Source: Sclerurus mexicanus
Lineage: Eukaryota > Chordata > Aves > Passeriformes > Furnariidae
NCBI GenBank assembly: GCA_013396755.1
Contig: VWZF01002437.1
Coordinates: 1,806,791-1,870,790 of the forward strand
Direction: 5' to 3'
Length of the DNA: 64,000 nt
In this document: one piece after another, positions 1 to 13,752 of the stretch
Position numbering within the stretch: position 1 is the stretch's first letter
How the letters are laid out: each line of letters starts with the position of its first letter
Made by a program: the position numbers and the translations under genes
Notes under the pieces: generated by a model
The model's input: the letters and a program-made list of their open reading frames with translations, nothing else
What the model was told of the DNA's origin: nothing
Databases searched by the model: none

Positions 1-159
1 TAATGCTGATACAGGAGTTTAAACAGGCAATAGATATACATTATCCTTATGCCATTGGCGTCAGTTCTGGCCTGCTTCTGTTCTAAGGTTAAGAATTTAA
101 GGAAAGAAATTGTTTGGAAGTGATTTATTATTCCTTTATTATTAATTTGCTTATATTGC
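1..159. other. Non-coding flank, nothing recognised
   Basis: Short AT-rich sequence before the first CR1 element. I see no coding potential and no repeat family that I can name. Confidence 0.6.
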
Positions 160-768
160 CATGCCCTGGCAGTCAAGAGGACAAATCGCATCCTGAAGTG
201 CATCAGAAATAAACAGCTGGTCTAAAGAGGTGAGTGTCCCATGGTATTCAGTGATGGTGCAGCCTCACCTTGAGCACTGTGCACAGTTCTGGGCTCCACA
301 ATTTAAGGAGTATGTGAAGATACTTGAACATGTCCAGAGAAGGGCAGCAAAGCTGGTGAAGGAATGTCCTGTGAGGAGCGGGAAGGACTTTGGGCTTGTC
401 TAGTTTGGAGCAAAGGGGGCCGAGGGGCAACTTCATTGTCCTCTAGTTTCCCAAGGAGGGGAAGTGGAGAGGGAGGTGTTGATCTCTTCTCCTTGGTATC
501 CAGTGAGAGGGCACAGGTGAATGATTCAAAGCTGAACGAGTGAAGGTTTCTACTGGACATTAAGAAGCATTTCTTTACTGAGAGGGTGGTCAAAAACTGG
601 AACAGGGTTCCTAGAGAGTTGGTTGACGGCCCCAGCCTGTCAGGGTGTACAAGGCATTTGGACAATGCTCTCAACAATGTGCTTTAACTTTTGGTCAGCC
701 CTAAATTGGTCAGCCAGTTGGACTAGATGGTCATTGTAGGTCCCTTCCAACTGAAATAGTCTCTTCTA
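160..768 (+). mobile_element. CR1 LINE, 5'-truncated 3' part, sense orientation
   Basis: This is the 3' portion of a CR1 non-LTR retrotransposon. It follows the CR1 consensus through landmarks in order: a segment near 167-200 ending 'gcatcctgaagtgcatca', 'cctcaccttgagcactgtg' near 265, 'ggaaggactttgggcttgtc' near 380, 'ggacattaagaagcatttct' near 557, 'actggaacagggttcctaga' near 596, and the classic tail 'gtaggtcccttccaactgaa' near 735. The end runs into a degenerate 'tcttctattt' tail, as expected for CR1, which ends in a short tandem octamer rather than poly(A). Frame breaks and substitutions throughout show it is old and inactive. The 5' end is approximate, because CR1 copies are typically truncated at a variable point. 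Confidence 0.93.
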
Positions 769-2512
769 TTTGGTTCATTTCAGATTTCTTACACAGTTCC
801 ACCTCCTCTTGTTTGTGCTGTTCTGAAGAACTGAGACCAGATAGCCCAGCAAGAGTCACTCTGAACTGTTGCCCAGATATAGGCACTGAAAGTCATCCAA
901 AGGCATGGTACCTCCTCATCACAAACTGAGATTTCAGGTCCTTGAGGCAACTCAAAGACATATTAGAGACCCCTATGTTTAAGGAATAGAACTGAGACCT
1001 CCAAATGTCAAGATAATAATAAAACATCAGGGCCTTACATACAGGTTAAAGAGTTAAAACATGCTACACAGCAAAGATTTCAAGATTTTCACTGACTCAC
1101 TAAATATAACTCAACAACTTTAGGTTCCAGAAAGCAGATTCGGGGTGGAAAAGGTCTGGATATTCTGGAAGTACTTACATTTTTTCTGAGTTATCTCATC
1201 TAGAGAACATCATTTCAAAGGGATGGCTCCTTATTCCTTTGTTTTCAGTTTCCTAAATGCGCTTTTAATAAAATTCTGGAGAAGAGGAAGTCTCTGCCTG
1301 TCACGTGCCTGCTACACGGACCCAGGGATAACTCAAGCCTGTATAATCACCACAAGGAAACTGTGTGAAATGCACCCATTCTGGGAATGTAATATGAGGA
1401 AACAGGTGTCTCACCTTCAGCATTAAGTCACAGAACCTTGGCGTCAAAGTATGTCTAAATAAAAAACTTTTCAATTAAAACAAAAACAAAACAAAGAAAA
1501 GCTCAAAGAATGCTTTATGCTACAGAGACTATGTACAATCAACTCAGGAAATACTGTTAAGAATAACAATCCTAATAACAGAATACTGCACATCCTGTGT
1601 AGTACCCAGCTGTCATTGCTTTATTTTGTAGCATATTGAACAAAAATTCTATTACTATCATGCTACAATTACTGTAAACCAACTAATTAAATCCACATTT
1701 CAAGTTGTCTGTGGAATGAGAATCCAACACCTTTAAATAAAGAAGGTAAAAATTGAATAGCATAGGTAAACATTATACATCTGTTATTTTTCCTTTTTCA
1801 ATTGTTTAATTCATATTTCATATGATAATGATGTAGCAGATAGGACTACTTCCTATTCAGTAAATTAAAGATTCTGTTCAGCTATTATTTATAGTGGAAT
1901 CTTTCCTATATGCCTTAGTATTGTTTGTGACAGCTTTAGAAAGAGTAAAAAAGAAGATAATGCAACATTTTCTCACATATACATAATCAGCATAAAACCT
2001 GAAAGATGATAGCTAAAACTCATGTCTTTAAGCATTCTATCTTATTCCAAATCTCTAGGGACAATCTTACAAAGAAAGAGGCATTAAAAATACTCAAAAG
2101 AGCACTCAAAAGAGGGATGTTGAAATAAAATGGACCAAGGGCTGCCAAAAGTGGAGAGTGGGGAGGAACAGTCTTTCTCTGAACTACAAAAATAGTGAGA
2201 CTTGGGAGGCAGAAATCATATAGATACATTAGTGGCCTGTCATATGATTTCTCAGTCAGTCTTTGGCTGCAACTAAGCAACACTTTGCTTTAAAAAGGCT
2301 ACGTGTCACTGCCAGCACTCAAAGTGCAAAAGCATAGGAAGGATATTTACCTTTTCAGCGGTAGTCTGTTTGCTCAATTATTTGCCTTAAGGCAGACACA
2401 TACCAGCCTTCAAGGGATAAAGACTCCATTAAAAATGTTTGCTGGAGCTCAATGTGAGTCCTTCTGTGAAAATTGTGAGTATACAGATACCACAATACCC
2501 AGAAGGAGACAA

Positions 2513-2530
2513 ATCATCATCATCATCATC
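2513..2530. repeat. (ATC)n microsatellite
   Basis: Six tandem ATC units directly visible in the sequence. Confidence 0.95.
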
Positions 2531-3095
2531 AAGCCTTCAATCCTCTCAGAACAAATCGGGCCAACATGCTCTCAGCTGCACCATCTCATAGCCTATGGGA
2601 AGCTAAGCTTCAGAGGGACCCTTAGAGAGCTCAAGGGGTGACTATTTTCAAACTACAATACTAATATAGACTCAATTATCAAAGAGCCAGAGTGACTTCC
2701 AAGGCCTGCTGAGCTCAGGTGTAGGACAGCTTCAGAGTCCAGATGCTGCTGAGATGGAACATCTTCCTTCTGTTTCAACTCATGCTGACTGCTAGGTTTT
2801 GGTTACTGCTGTGAAAGCCACAAGGGTCAAAAGCACACACAAGGACCTAAGGCTTACTGAGGCAACCATGGGGGAGGAACTGCATATCAGACTCATCTGT
2901 GGGAATAGAGTTCAATAAAGTTTTTTTTCAATTAAAAACTCAAAATACATGGAATGTGATACATTGAAAAGATTAGTAGAAAATGAGTACTAGTGTGGCA
3001 GTAGTTCAGAGTATTCCTTCAGGGCACAGCAGTTCAGTAGGCAAACTGTGGTCTGTAACTCAAGTCCCCAATCCAGAGAGATGCCAAACTCCTGC

Positions 3096-3118
3096 TGAGA
3101 GAGAGAGAGAGAGAGAGA
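3096..3118. repeat. (GA)n microsatellite
   Basis: About eleven uninterrupted GA dinucleotides. Confidence 0.97.
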
Positions 3119-3464
3119 CGAAAACATGAACTTGGGAATGAAACAGAAAACAAGCTCATGGTTTGGCTTCACAGTCCATGCACAGTCATAGTTAGGGAAG
3201 GGAAAAAATTATTCCTCTAAAACCTCTCTGTTCTGCTCTCGCCTTTAGGGATGCAGCTTCACACAAACTGCTATTATTCCATTTTCTCAAAAGGCACCTC
3301 AGACCACCCGATACAGCCACACTGGAATATAAGATCATCTTGACATAAAACCAAAGCTTTAACAACTTAGGAATTAAGATTTTATGAGAAGTAAAAAATT
3401 ATGTTGGTGTAAGGCATTCAAAGAAGAGGTCAAGGTACAATTTCTTCAAGGAGTGTATTCATTT

Positions 3465-3490
3465 AAAAAAAAAAAAAAGAAGAAGAAGAA
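3465..3490. repeat. Poly(A) run followed by (GAA)n
   Basis: Fourteen A residues followed by four AGA/GAA units. It has no recognisable retroposon body upstream, so I read it as a low-complexity tract rather than a retrotransposon tail. Confidence 0.9.
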
Positions 3491-6400
3491 AATTAATTAA
3501 AAAATCCAAAACCCTACCTTCAGAGCCCTGAAACTCTTTATGTTGATTATGAATTACTAGGCACAGTTTGACAAGACCATCTGTACTGGCACACAGACAC
3601 AAATCCCTCATGAATACCACTTTGAAAACCTCCCACCAGCTACAGATTTAAAACAAAATAAAATAGTAGTTTCCTTAGACCTCATTCTTCTGTATGCTCC
3701 AGGGTAAAGAAAATTCCAAATATTTGTCTGAATCTTCTAAAGAAGGTCCATATAAGTATATAAATAGCAAACACAAGTCACTTTTCCCCCTTATTCAAAC
3801 TTCTTTAATTCAGAGCTGAGAAACTTCGTCCTTTGTTGTTAGGTTGGCAGACACACGAGTTAGAAACTATCACCCCAGGGACTTAGTTGCACACTAGAAA
3901 ACAAAACACCACTGATTGCTCAGACAGTTTCATAATTTCAGAATTATGAAAAGAGAACCTCACCTTCATCCTGGACACTCAGAAATAGAAATAATTATAC
4001 AAAATGGCCAGCGTTTGTGAAGTTATTTTCCTTGTTATAACACCTAGAAGAATAATCACAGTTAAGGAATATTGCTAAATCTTTATGCAAAATTGTTCAA
4101 AATCAGTTCAGTTCAGATTTCCACTGAAATCCAAGCAAGTTACAAATGTAAATTTGGCTTCCACTGACTCACTTGTTTCTTAGGTGCCAACAAGTACTTC
4201 AGGCTACAAGAGACTGACAGTTCTGGCCTACCAGCAAGAAGACTGTCTCTAAAGTTACCTTCCCTCACAAAGTCTGCAAAAATCTAAGTGACCGATGCAA
4301 TCCCATTCTCTGTGAAATATTTTCTGCTTCTAAATTCAGAAAGAGAGAAACATAAGTTTGGTTTTAAATAAAAGGTAAGGACTTGAATCCATTTCTTTCT
4401 CAGAATCTGAATGTCTGCTGTCTTTGGGAAGAGACATTGTTCTTTTCCTCCAAGCTGGACCTGCTTATTCTGTTCAGTTATCAGTTTCATTATGTTTTGT
4501 AAAATGGTACCCTTGATCTCATCTCCAAGTTGGTCCATCTGTGTTCAGGTTTGCCAAACCTGAGAATAATCATAGTGAATCTCTTTGAATTTGGAATGTT
4601 TGTGACTTCACTGATTTTTGTCATCACGCAAACTTCACAGAGATTATCTATCCAAGCTTGCTTCACTGGCTTCAGAGATCATTAAGTTTAGAAGTATGAA
4701 TTGCCTTTGGTTCAGCTGGTATTTGATTGTCACAGGTATTATGCATTTGCTTTTCCAGTTCTTTTCCTGACTGGTGCTCTCATGTTCTTCATTTTGCTTC
4801 CCTACACTGCCTCTCTACCCTGCTCTTGCTTTTATCTGTAATGTGAACAGAGAAGTCTCTACTAAGTGTGGAGAAGACACATCTGCTTATGTTTTAGTGA
4901 AGGATAATGCTAGTTCAGGGTGTGATATGGCCATTAATCAAGTCATGAGTAATATACCTTGGAGAACAAAAAAACACAGGAATTCTTGAAGCAGCAAAGA
5001 TATTTGCAAATGAGGGCATTAGTTCAAGAAGTTCAGCTTATTTCAAAACTATAGGGGCCTTTGTAGCTTTGTAAGTCTGGAAAGAGGCAAGGGAAGTGGT
5101 TCTTCAAAACATGTGACCTTTGGGCCAGGGCATCAATTTGCTTAGCTTCCCTTTAAGCAGGAGGCACAAGTGTTCAGTTTGTGGGATGTGGTGGAGATTT
5201 TCTGTCTCGGTACTACCATTAAATAACATCAGAATTTTTACATCATGTATCGTATACTACCACAGTGATTTAGTTTTGCTCTTTTCACAGTGGACCACAA
5301 GACTGAGATACTTTGCTCTGCATCTTTACTTTCATTTATTAGTTGAACTGGTGGATGTTCAGGCTCTCTTATTTATGCATGAAACTGCCTAAGAGATTCT
5401 GAGCAAAATAATGAACAAGAATTCTCCCTCATCACATATACTGCATTCCTGTGGGGATTTTGCAATATGTACAGCCCTTCAAACTCTCAGGAGGATTAGC
5501 GTCTATTTAAGAGAGAGCAGTCTCAGAGGGCAAGTTGTAAACTGTGAAGATTAACAAGGAGTTTTTAAGGGCATAAAGGGAAGTCAGATGCCTAACTTAT
5601 GTTAAGAGTCAATAGGAGTTGAGCATTTAATCTCATTAGTGTCTTCAAAAAGCTGCTTCTGGAAAGAAACTTTTATGTTCTCATTGAATTTTGAAGGAGT
5701 AGTCTGAAAATTCCTGAGTGAACTTGAGTTTCAAGTTTCCTGCATAACTGAACAACAGTCAGAGGGTTTTGGTGTTTTAAGCTTTATTTCAGCTGGGACA
5801 AAATATTGGATTATCTATGAGTTGCTTTCACTCACCAGCTGTCCTCCTCTCTTGTACAAAAAACTCTGCTCTTCTTTCCTCTTACCAGCTGTTTTCCTTC
5901 CTGATCACTACCCTATGATGAGAGAAAGGTTTTTTTCAGCTATCTGGTCTTCTTCCACTAGCTTGCTTTCAGCATAGTGCCTGCAAATGCCTTTTCCCTG
6001 TCACTTAGGTGTACTCTTATTTTCTTGACCTGTGTTCCCTCACAGCCCTCCATAACAAGGGTATCCTACACTTCCCAGTGGGCCGCTATTCATGTTGTAT
6101 GTACACCTAGACAAGCTCTCCCCATTATTAACAAAGCTTTCACAGCAGTTGCTCTGTATATACTCACTATGGTTTAATCCATGTGAGGTCATATACCTCT
6201 CATTGTAATACCGCTTTTGTTACTTAGAGCTCTGAATATAGAAGATATTTATTTATCTGTCTTCTGCCTCACGTCACTTAGTGTGAAGAATATATGTACC
6301 ACTTTCTCTGACATTCTCTGTTTGAAATCCCAAGGCTGGAAATAGATTGTATAGAGATTAATCATCTAAATTTGTCATTTCAAGGAGAAGGAAAGAGGAC

Positions 6401-7260
6401 ACACAACCATGACCCACATTTTTGTGCTACTACAGTCAATTTTTTCTGGTATAACAAAAAAGAAGGCTTAGGGATGCTGAGGCATATGCTCTGGTTGAAT
6501 CCTGCACTTTAGCAGAGTGAGACAGAGAGCCAAGTATGGTGCTCAGCTGAAGTACGCTGCTGCAGTTGCTGGAAAGCCCCAGAGCAGTGCCTAGGCAGCG
6601 GAGCATTCCCATTAAGACCAATCAGTCTATCAGGTTTCATACACTTGCCACCAGAGACATTTGTCAACTAAGAGCAGCAGGGAGAAAATTATACATCCTG
6701 TAGCTGGAATCTTCCCCATAGACCCAGCAAACAGAACGATTCAAGGCTAAGGTACTAAAGAGTGTGGCTGCAAAAGCAATGTCCCAGAACCTATCCCCAT
6801 ATTTTCCATTCCACTTGCTCTCTGTTGCGTATTTCATTGATGCTACAGCCACGGCTGTTGCACTGCTTGCAGTCTGACAAACTGTGTTTGTCCACCCCTC
6901 ACTGCACAAGCAGACACAGCACCTTCCCATTTTGTGGGAGCTATGTCAATGAAGGATTGCAGGCATCAACAGTCACACTGAGATTTTAGGAAAAGAGGGA
7001 GGGGAGTAGAGGAGAGCCTGAGAAAGGGGCACTCCAACCATACAGATACACTTTACATAAATACTCCCAGATCTTAAGTAGTGTTTGACATATGGTTTCA
7101 GTAGGAGCTACTGAAAATTCATCAGTATTTTCCATACTGTCTTTAAAACATCATCAGTAAGAATGAACTCCATTTTTTAATCCAGCTATTTTAATAAGAA
7201 AAATTGGAAGCACTTTAAAAAAAATAGAAAAATTGACTTGTTCTCATTTTCTCCTCATTA

Positions 7261-7286
7261 TTTTCCTCATTTTTTAATGAGGAAAA
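7261..7286. repeat. Short perfect inverted repeat (11-bp arms, 4-nt loop)
   Basis: The arm ttttcctcatt (7261-7271) is the exact reverse complement of aatgaggaaaa (7276-7286), separated by tttt. It is probably a chance hairpin in a pyrimidine-rich stretch. The T after each arm makes a bacterial-style terminator reading meaningless in this genome. Confidence 0.8.
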
Positions 7287-10200
7287 GAAGAAAGAATAGA
7301 ATATAGACGCTTTCCAAATTCTCTGCCTTTTTCCTATTTTTCTGTCTCTCTTGAATAAGAAGACATAAATTGATGACAGAAAGACTTTCCTCCATCACTT
7401 GCCACTTAAAGCTTTCCTTTCTTTCTGTGGAAAAACCTGAGCATAAAACCAGAGCATAGGAATTTCTGTATCATTTTAGAAAAGTTACTGATTACATTTT
7501 ATAGTTTGAGTTCTGTATTTTCTTACAGTAAATACTGTGACTAAGACTTATCTAGATGAAAATCATCAGCTTGAAGAACAAAACTACGGTAATCTAAAAT
7601 TTTTGCACCAAAAATGCAAACCAGAGATAAAAACAACAATTTCAACCAGGTGAAGTTATTTATCTACCATTTAGAATAGGAAAGAAATCTAAGGAAATTT
7701 AAAGGTTGAGACATAATATTAAATAAAAATGTAAAGTATAAATAAGATATATACTTAATACATGTACAGCATAGAATTGCATAATATAAAATTTGAGTTT
7801 AGTAGTCTGGCAAGTGCATTAAAAAATGATTGTGGTAAAGAAATAACAACGAACAGATCTGGAAATCATAGAAATACTTTTAAAAAATCCCATAGGTAGA
7901 TACCATGAAATAAACACCTGCTCTTGTATGGCTGCTGAGAGGACATTAATCTCATATATGAAATAACATCAGTGAGCAACGTGGAAAGTATCAATGTTAA
8001 GAGATACAGTGCTGTTTGTAAGACACATTTGCAAGGAGGTACAATTACAGAAAATACCTGAGTTTTAGGCTGCCTGAATGAAGGTATCATATTACAATAC
8101 AATATCAGGGATGAACAAGATTAGGCATGGAAGCACATTTATAGTTGATGTAAATTGTGATGGCTCCATTGCCTTTTTCACTGCTGGCAGCTGGCACAGC
8201 TGCAGGACAGGCTCTGGTGTTATTGCCCTGCAGGTCTGCACTTAGTTGGGGGTGCTCAGTCACCTCCAGGGGGACGTGGGGGAAGCTCAGAAAGCAGAAA
8301 CAGGAATGGTCAGACCACAGTAGGACTAAATATGTGGAAATGAAAAAAACTGAGTATGTGTAGCTTGGCTAAGCATAGTATTAAAAGGCAAGGGAAGAGT
8401 CCCTTCCCTTGGGAAAGAGTGTAAGGCATCCTTTAGTACAATACATGAATATACACATAACAGCAATTACACGAATTTAAGAAGGTGAAATTCAGACTTA
8501 ATGTCACATAAATATCCTTCCTGAGGTTAAGTTCTCTAAGACTGAGATAGTTTCCAAACAGAATCAAAAAACTTGGAGATGCTTCAAATCGTATTGGGCA
8601 AAATACTTAGAAAATGCACAGAAATAAGATGCTTTACCAGGATCATAGATGAGATTTACTTTTTTTAAGAAAAGATCTTTTGTCACTTTTCAGTAAGGCT
8701 TCTATGGAAATCAAATTGTAATGTTGAGAATAATAAATACTGGTGTAAAAATATTGAACAGTTAATAATAACTACTTCCTTGTGAATGAGATTAATCCAA
8801 ACAATGCAAAGGAATTTTAAAATTATAAAAAAAAAAGGGAAAAGAAAAAAGAAAATGAAAGTATATGTCAAATTTAAGTCACAAGTCAAACCAGTTGTGA
8901 GCGGAAAAAACACAGTCTGGCTGCACTGTCCCTTAGATGCAATCTATCCTTCTGTCCAGCACAACTTCATGGACCTGCTTAGTGTTTGCAATGTTTGTAA
9001 AAAAGGAGGGCAGCCCTATTGTTCTGAGGACAAAGAAGTATGAAAAGAGACCATAAAATCTGAATTTATAGACTATAAAAATGCAGTAGGAGGAGATTTA
9101 ATTTTGGTATATAAAATCTTAAACAGTATAGTTAATGTCAGATGGACTTACCATTTTTTTTTTCTGAGTGACAGATAAGAGGACAAGGGGCATAATTGCA
9201 AAGCAAAGAAAAAGAAATTTGAAACAGATGTTATGTGTCCTATTTTCCTTTGTACAGAGCCACAAGTGTATGTAGAATAGCTTATGAGTCAGAGGCTGAA
9301 GCTTAAACACTGGAGGATCATTCAAGAAACAATTAGGGCAAATGGTATCCTGAGGGGATTAGAGTGTTAAAAGAAAATGAGCCTTAATAGACTGAATAGA
9401 CTCCACTTAGTCCCTGAAATTTATTATGTTCATAAACCCCAAAACAAATACAGTAGCAGAAAGATAAAAACCAAAAGTAGCCTACTTACTTAATATTTTC
9501 TTCTTTCTCTGCATTTGAGTATAATTCTGGTCTTCACTTTTGCTGTTGAATAGTAACAGAAATATTAAACGCACAATTAGATTAGAGATATTTAAAGCCA
9601 CTCAGAATCTGCTTCAGGCAAAATTAACAAGAGCATTGCCTCTAAAATTTGGTGCAGCTGTTACTAATAAAAGAGCTAGTACTGCAGGCTGAAACAGCTG
9701 GAGATGATAAGTGAAAATAGAATTAAGGCTCAGTAATGCAGGTTTGCACTCTGGAGGGAATTCTGGACATAACCTGCGTCTGGCCTCAGGTCTGATGGCC
9801 TTGTTCTGTACAGGACCCTGGTGATGGAGCATGCAGCACTCCAGCACTGGCCTCTTTCAGGACGGCCACACAAGTTCTGGCAGATGGGAAGTTCATGTAT
9901 TCAGGTGGAAGACCATCCACATGTTCAGACATGCATGAAGATGAAAGCCTGAAAGTGAAACTTCGTGCAGAAGCACAGTCCCTTCCTACTGCCTGCCCTT
10001 CCCACCTGGGAGACCACGGTGTCTACCCTCTTCTTATTAAAACTGTTTCCCCCCTTCACCAAATGTTCTGTATCACAGCTGTTTTTGTCTTATGTGTGTG
10101 TGGTCACTCTTCCTGCCCTTTGCAAAGCACAAGCATTGAGAAGCACAATGTCACATAGCTTTAAAGTCTCCCTGTTTAGGTGGTCACCTTGCAATACAAA

Positions 10201-11500
10201 CTCTTACACCACTTTTCACTAAAGTATTCAAGACTGTTGGTGTGCAACAGAAATAAGGAAACCTGCTACAGTGAAAAGCAATATTTTCTATGTGCTACAG
10301 GTCTTTCCTGCACTCAGAGAGAATGAAAAACAGGTACTCCACCTCCAGCTGCCTCAGAGGCAGAAAGGAGAACAAAGGAGCACACATTGCCCTGGGGCTG
10401 TCAAATCTGATATCCTGCTCTAACAACCCTTCACCACCTGCTTCGAAGGAAAATGCAAGACAAACATAGAATGACATAGCCTTGAGAGGAAGTTTTTCTC
10501 TGACCTCGGGCTAGTAGTGATTGCCTATTCCTTGCTATTCGAAGAGAATTTTAGAATGCTGTGCTATGCAAATGTTGCTCAGGACTAATGGGATATGCCT
10601 TGTCCCAGAGCTCAGCTTAGAGCATTGCTCAGAAGCACCTGTACCAGGGAATTTGCACAGAGGCTTTCAAATATGCATGAAAAAAAAAGCTTTCGATGTG
10701 TAACGAAAGACAAGGCTGCTCCTGGATTTGAAAAAAATAGTCATCCTCTCCAGGCCCTATTGGTGCTGGGGCAACACAGGCCCAACCTGTTTGCAAACTG
10801 AAACGTCTGAGACAATATCAAGAACTGAAGACCTAAACCACAGGAAATAAAACCTAAATGTAAATATTGATGAATTTCTTTTATGTCTGCCCTGAGGCTG
10901 CCTTAAAACATACCAGGATGAGTTGGCCTTCTATCTACTTTGGGCAGCTACAGACGTTTTCCTTCCTGTGGACAACTGAGAGATCACTAAGGAACTGAGG
11001 TTGATTACGTCATTTGATGGATCAGCTGCATTATATATGCTCTCAGAGTCTGGCCCTGTGATAGAGGAGAAGACCAAAAAAATGAAGGAAAAAAGTAAAA
11101 GATGAAAAAAAATTGGCTTCTTGTGGAACTTGAATGAACATTATGAGACTGCAACAATGAAGTGTTATGAGGTGTTCTGTTGGAAGAGTGCTGGACCATG
11201 CAGAGTCTTTCAGATTTCTCCTTCCTGAAAAACTAAAAATAAGCAAGAGAAATATCTAAACAATTCAATAACAGGACAGTAATTTACTCTAGCAAGCTTA
11301 GCTGCTAACAGTGAGAGAAGTGGGTAAGAACATGGTTCTCACATGAGTTACTCTCCTCCTGTCATCCTCCTCTCTCGAAGAGGTGCTTTGCTGTGGAGCT
11401 TCAATGCACTGTGGCAAGTCCTTCAGACTTCACAGCTGCATCTGGGATTACAGTATGTCTACTCTTCCCTAGATATATCCCTGAGGTCTCTACTATATGG

Positions 11501-11572
11501 TTTTTATTGTTTTATTGTTATATTGTTTTTATTGTTTATTGTACTATATTTTTTATTGTTTTATTGTGTTTG
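11501..11572. repeat. Degenerate (TTTTATTG)n-like low-complexity tract
   Basis: About 70 bases built from repeats of TTTTATTG, TTTATTG and TTATTG units, with interruptions. On the forward strand it produces artefactual hydrophobic reading frames rich in Phe, Tyr, Ile and Leu. These should not be read as membrane proteins. Confidence 0.9.
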
Positions 11573-13727
11573 TAATAATTGCTGGCTGCTTCTGGTTTGG
11601 AGTAAGAGGAGGAGTTAATGTTTTTCCTTATTCCTTTATCTCCCAGAAAACCCTCACAGTATCAGCTACAGGCACAGCAGCAGGAGATGCCAGCCACCAC
11701 AATGGGTACAGTTAAGAGAATATGTAGTCATAGAGTACCTGGAGGGTTTCAGTAGGTGGATGTTCATGGACAGTGGGAGCACCATGGAGAACCAGGAAAG
11801 ATCAGGAGGAGATAAGGTTCTCTGAAACAGATTATTGAGGAAAAGAACATAGTTCTGGAGAGAAAAGAGTAATGAAAGTTTGAGAGCAACTTGTATAAGA
11901 ATTGTGGTGTTGAGAATGTAGTGGAAGTTAGACTTAATTTTTGAGACAGCAAGGATGTCAACTTGGAGCTTTGTTTGCATTTGGAATTGCAGAAGGTTTT
12001 GTAATCAAAATAGTGAAAAATAGCATGCAGCATATTATTCCTTTGGTGCTTCCTCCCAGAAACCTGTTCTGTAGTATGGAAATATCCCCTCTAGGAATTT
12101 TCAATAGGCCCTCTGGTATTATACAGAACTTCTGCTCCTTAGGACACCTGCCCAGTAGTCCCTTGGTCCTCATCTCAATGTCTTCCTGCTTTTGCTACTC
12201 AATATATGTTACTACTCACAGCGAGTCCAGGTATTAATACAGCGGAATGTGCAATTCTCTTCATTTCATTAATATAAGTGTCATGTCTTTACACAGAGAA
12301 TGGCAGTTCTCAGACAAGGATTGCATATTTACTGCGAGTGGAAGATTTATTGCAAATAGATTAAATTCATAAAGAAGTCAATTGACAAGAGATACTTGAG
12401 CTAAGAAAAGCAAAGCTTCCTTCTATAATAACCACTGATGGTGGCAAGAGTGAAGCATCTAAATATGAACTATTTAGCACCAGATTCCCACTGAGCAGAA
12501 CCTGGCTCTGTGCAGTCAACAGGCTGGACTCCAGCCCACAGCTCTGTAGCCGGGTCTGCTCATAAGTCTAGCAGCATCTTGTACACACAGGACAGGGAAG
12601 AGAGGGTATTTTATTATATTACCTGCTTTTCTTTGGTCCTGTCCCTTCTTTCCACACCACATTCTCAGTGCACGCAGCATCCTTCCTGCCCCACAATTCT
12701 CGGTGTACACTCAGCAAGAAGGCACTTTCCTCCCTCTGTTCCTTCAGAATTTATTCATTGATTCACACAGGGCTGTGTTGACTTATACTACTAAGGATGT
12801 GATTTATCCTCCTTTTACACACCACCATTCATTTGTAGCTTTTCTCCTTGTGTCCATGTATAACAGTCTTGATATTTTCAGTTTTTTCAGTTTAACTGTT
12901 TGGTTTTTTTCCTTGGGACACTACTCCTTTTCCATACCACCCCAAAAGTTCTGAGGGAAAAAGAGTGTTAACCATTCCCTCCCTTCCTTTCTTACCCCTT
13001 TTCTTTATCCTCAGCCATGCACACAATTTCCAGTGCCCTATTCCCAAGTTCGATAAAAGTATCTCTCTTTAAACTTGCATTTTTTCATTACAGCCAACAC
13101 CTCAAAATGACAGAACAGGGCCTAAGAGTTAGTGCTAGCTGAAGCACAGTAATTCCACATTTCCAAGCTGACAGGACTGGTTTTGCTTAGAGGAAAGCAT
13201 TTGTCACTTCATTTCATAACCACACACAGGTCACACAGCTTATAATAAACTAAAGATATTGCATAGCCTTTCTACATGCAACAGAACTCTGTTGAGAATC
13301 GAGATGTCAGGAATAATTTATACTCTTCTCTTTCTGTACTCCTGACTAGACATAAATAAACATCAGACATCCTGTACAGCCTACTTCCTATTAAATACTG
13401 TTTATTAACATCTGTTAAAATTAATAGGTTTTTTTATCCTCTCATCATTAATCATTTTAAAATGTGCTGTGTTTGTTGTTAGTGCAGTATGACAGGCAGT
13501 GAAGACCCCTTCCCTCCTGCTTTAATCTCTAGCAATTACATTACAGTGTCATCCTTTGGGACTGCAGAGTTTTGGATACATCAGCATTTCCTTTTACCAC
13601 TACCCACTTCATCCCTAAAATTATACCTCGCAGTGTCTTGACACTCTGCATAGTAACTGTGAGGTCATGCATTTGATTCTCAAATATTTTAAATGTGTCC
13701 ATTCTTAAACAGCAGGAGTTGGGAATA

Positions 13728-13752
13728 AAAAAAAAAACAACAACAAAAAAAC
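13728..13752. repeat. A-rich low-complexity tract
   Basis: A run of A residues interrupted by (CAA)n units. Confidence 0.9.

Larger units (their letters stand above)
769..11500. other. Intergenic, no gene recognised
   Basis: About 10.7 kb of AT-rich unique-looking DNA with scattered microsatellites (listed separately). Reading frames are all under about 90 codons, lack domain-like composition, and occur on both strands at random spacing. A slightly GC-richer patch near 8157-8290 and another near 9750-10160 show no domain or repeat that I recognise. No CpG island, tRNA or other structured RNA was seen. Confidence 0.6.

Noticed and set aside
303..677. 124-codon minus-strand frame with Ser/Pro-rich sequence
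   Set aside because: It is antisense to the CR1 element at 160-768 and has no domain of its own.
7261..7286. Hairpin followed by T residues, like a Rho-independent terminator
   Set aside because: This is vertebrate nuclear DNA with no bacterial-type transcription unit nearby. The arms are a local pyrimidine/purine inverted repeat.
11343..11715. Hydrophobic forward frames resembling small membrane proteins
   Set aside because: The Phe/Tyr/Ile/Leu-rich stretch is translation of the TTTTATTG low-complexity tract, and the same sequence is open in more than one frame.
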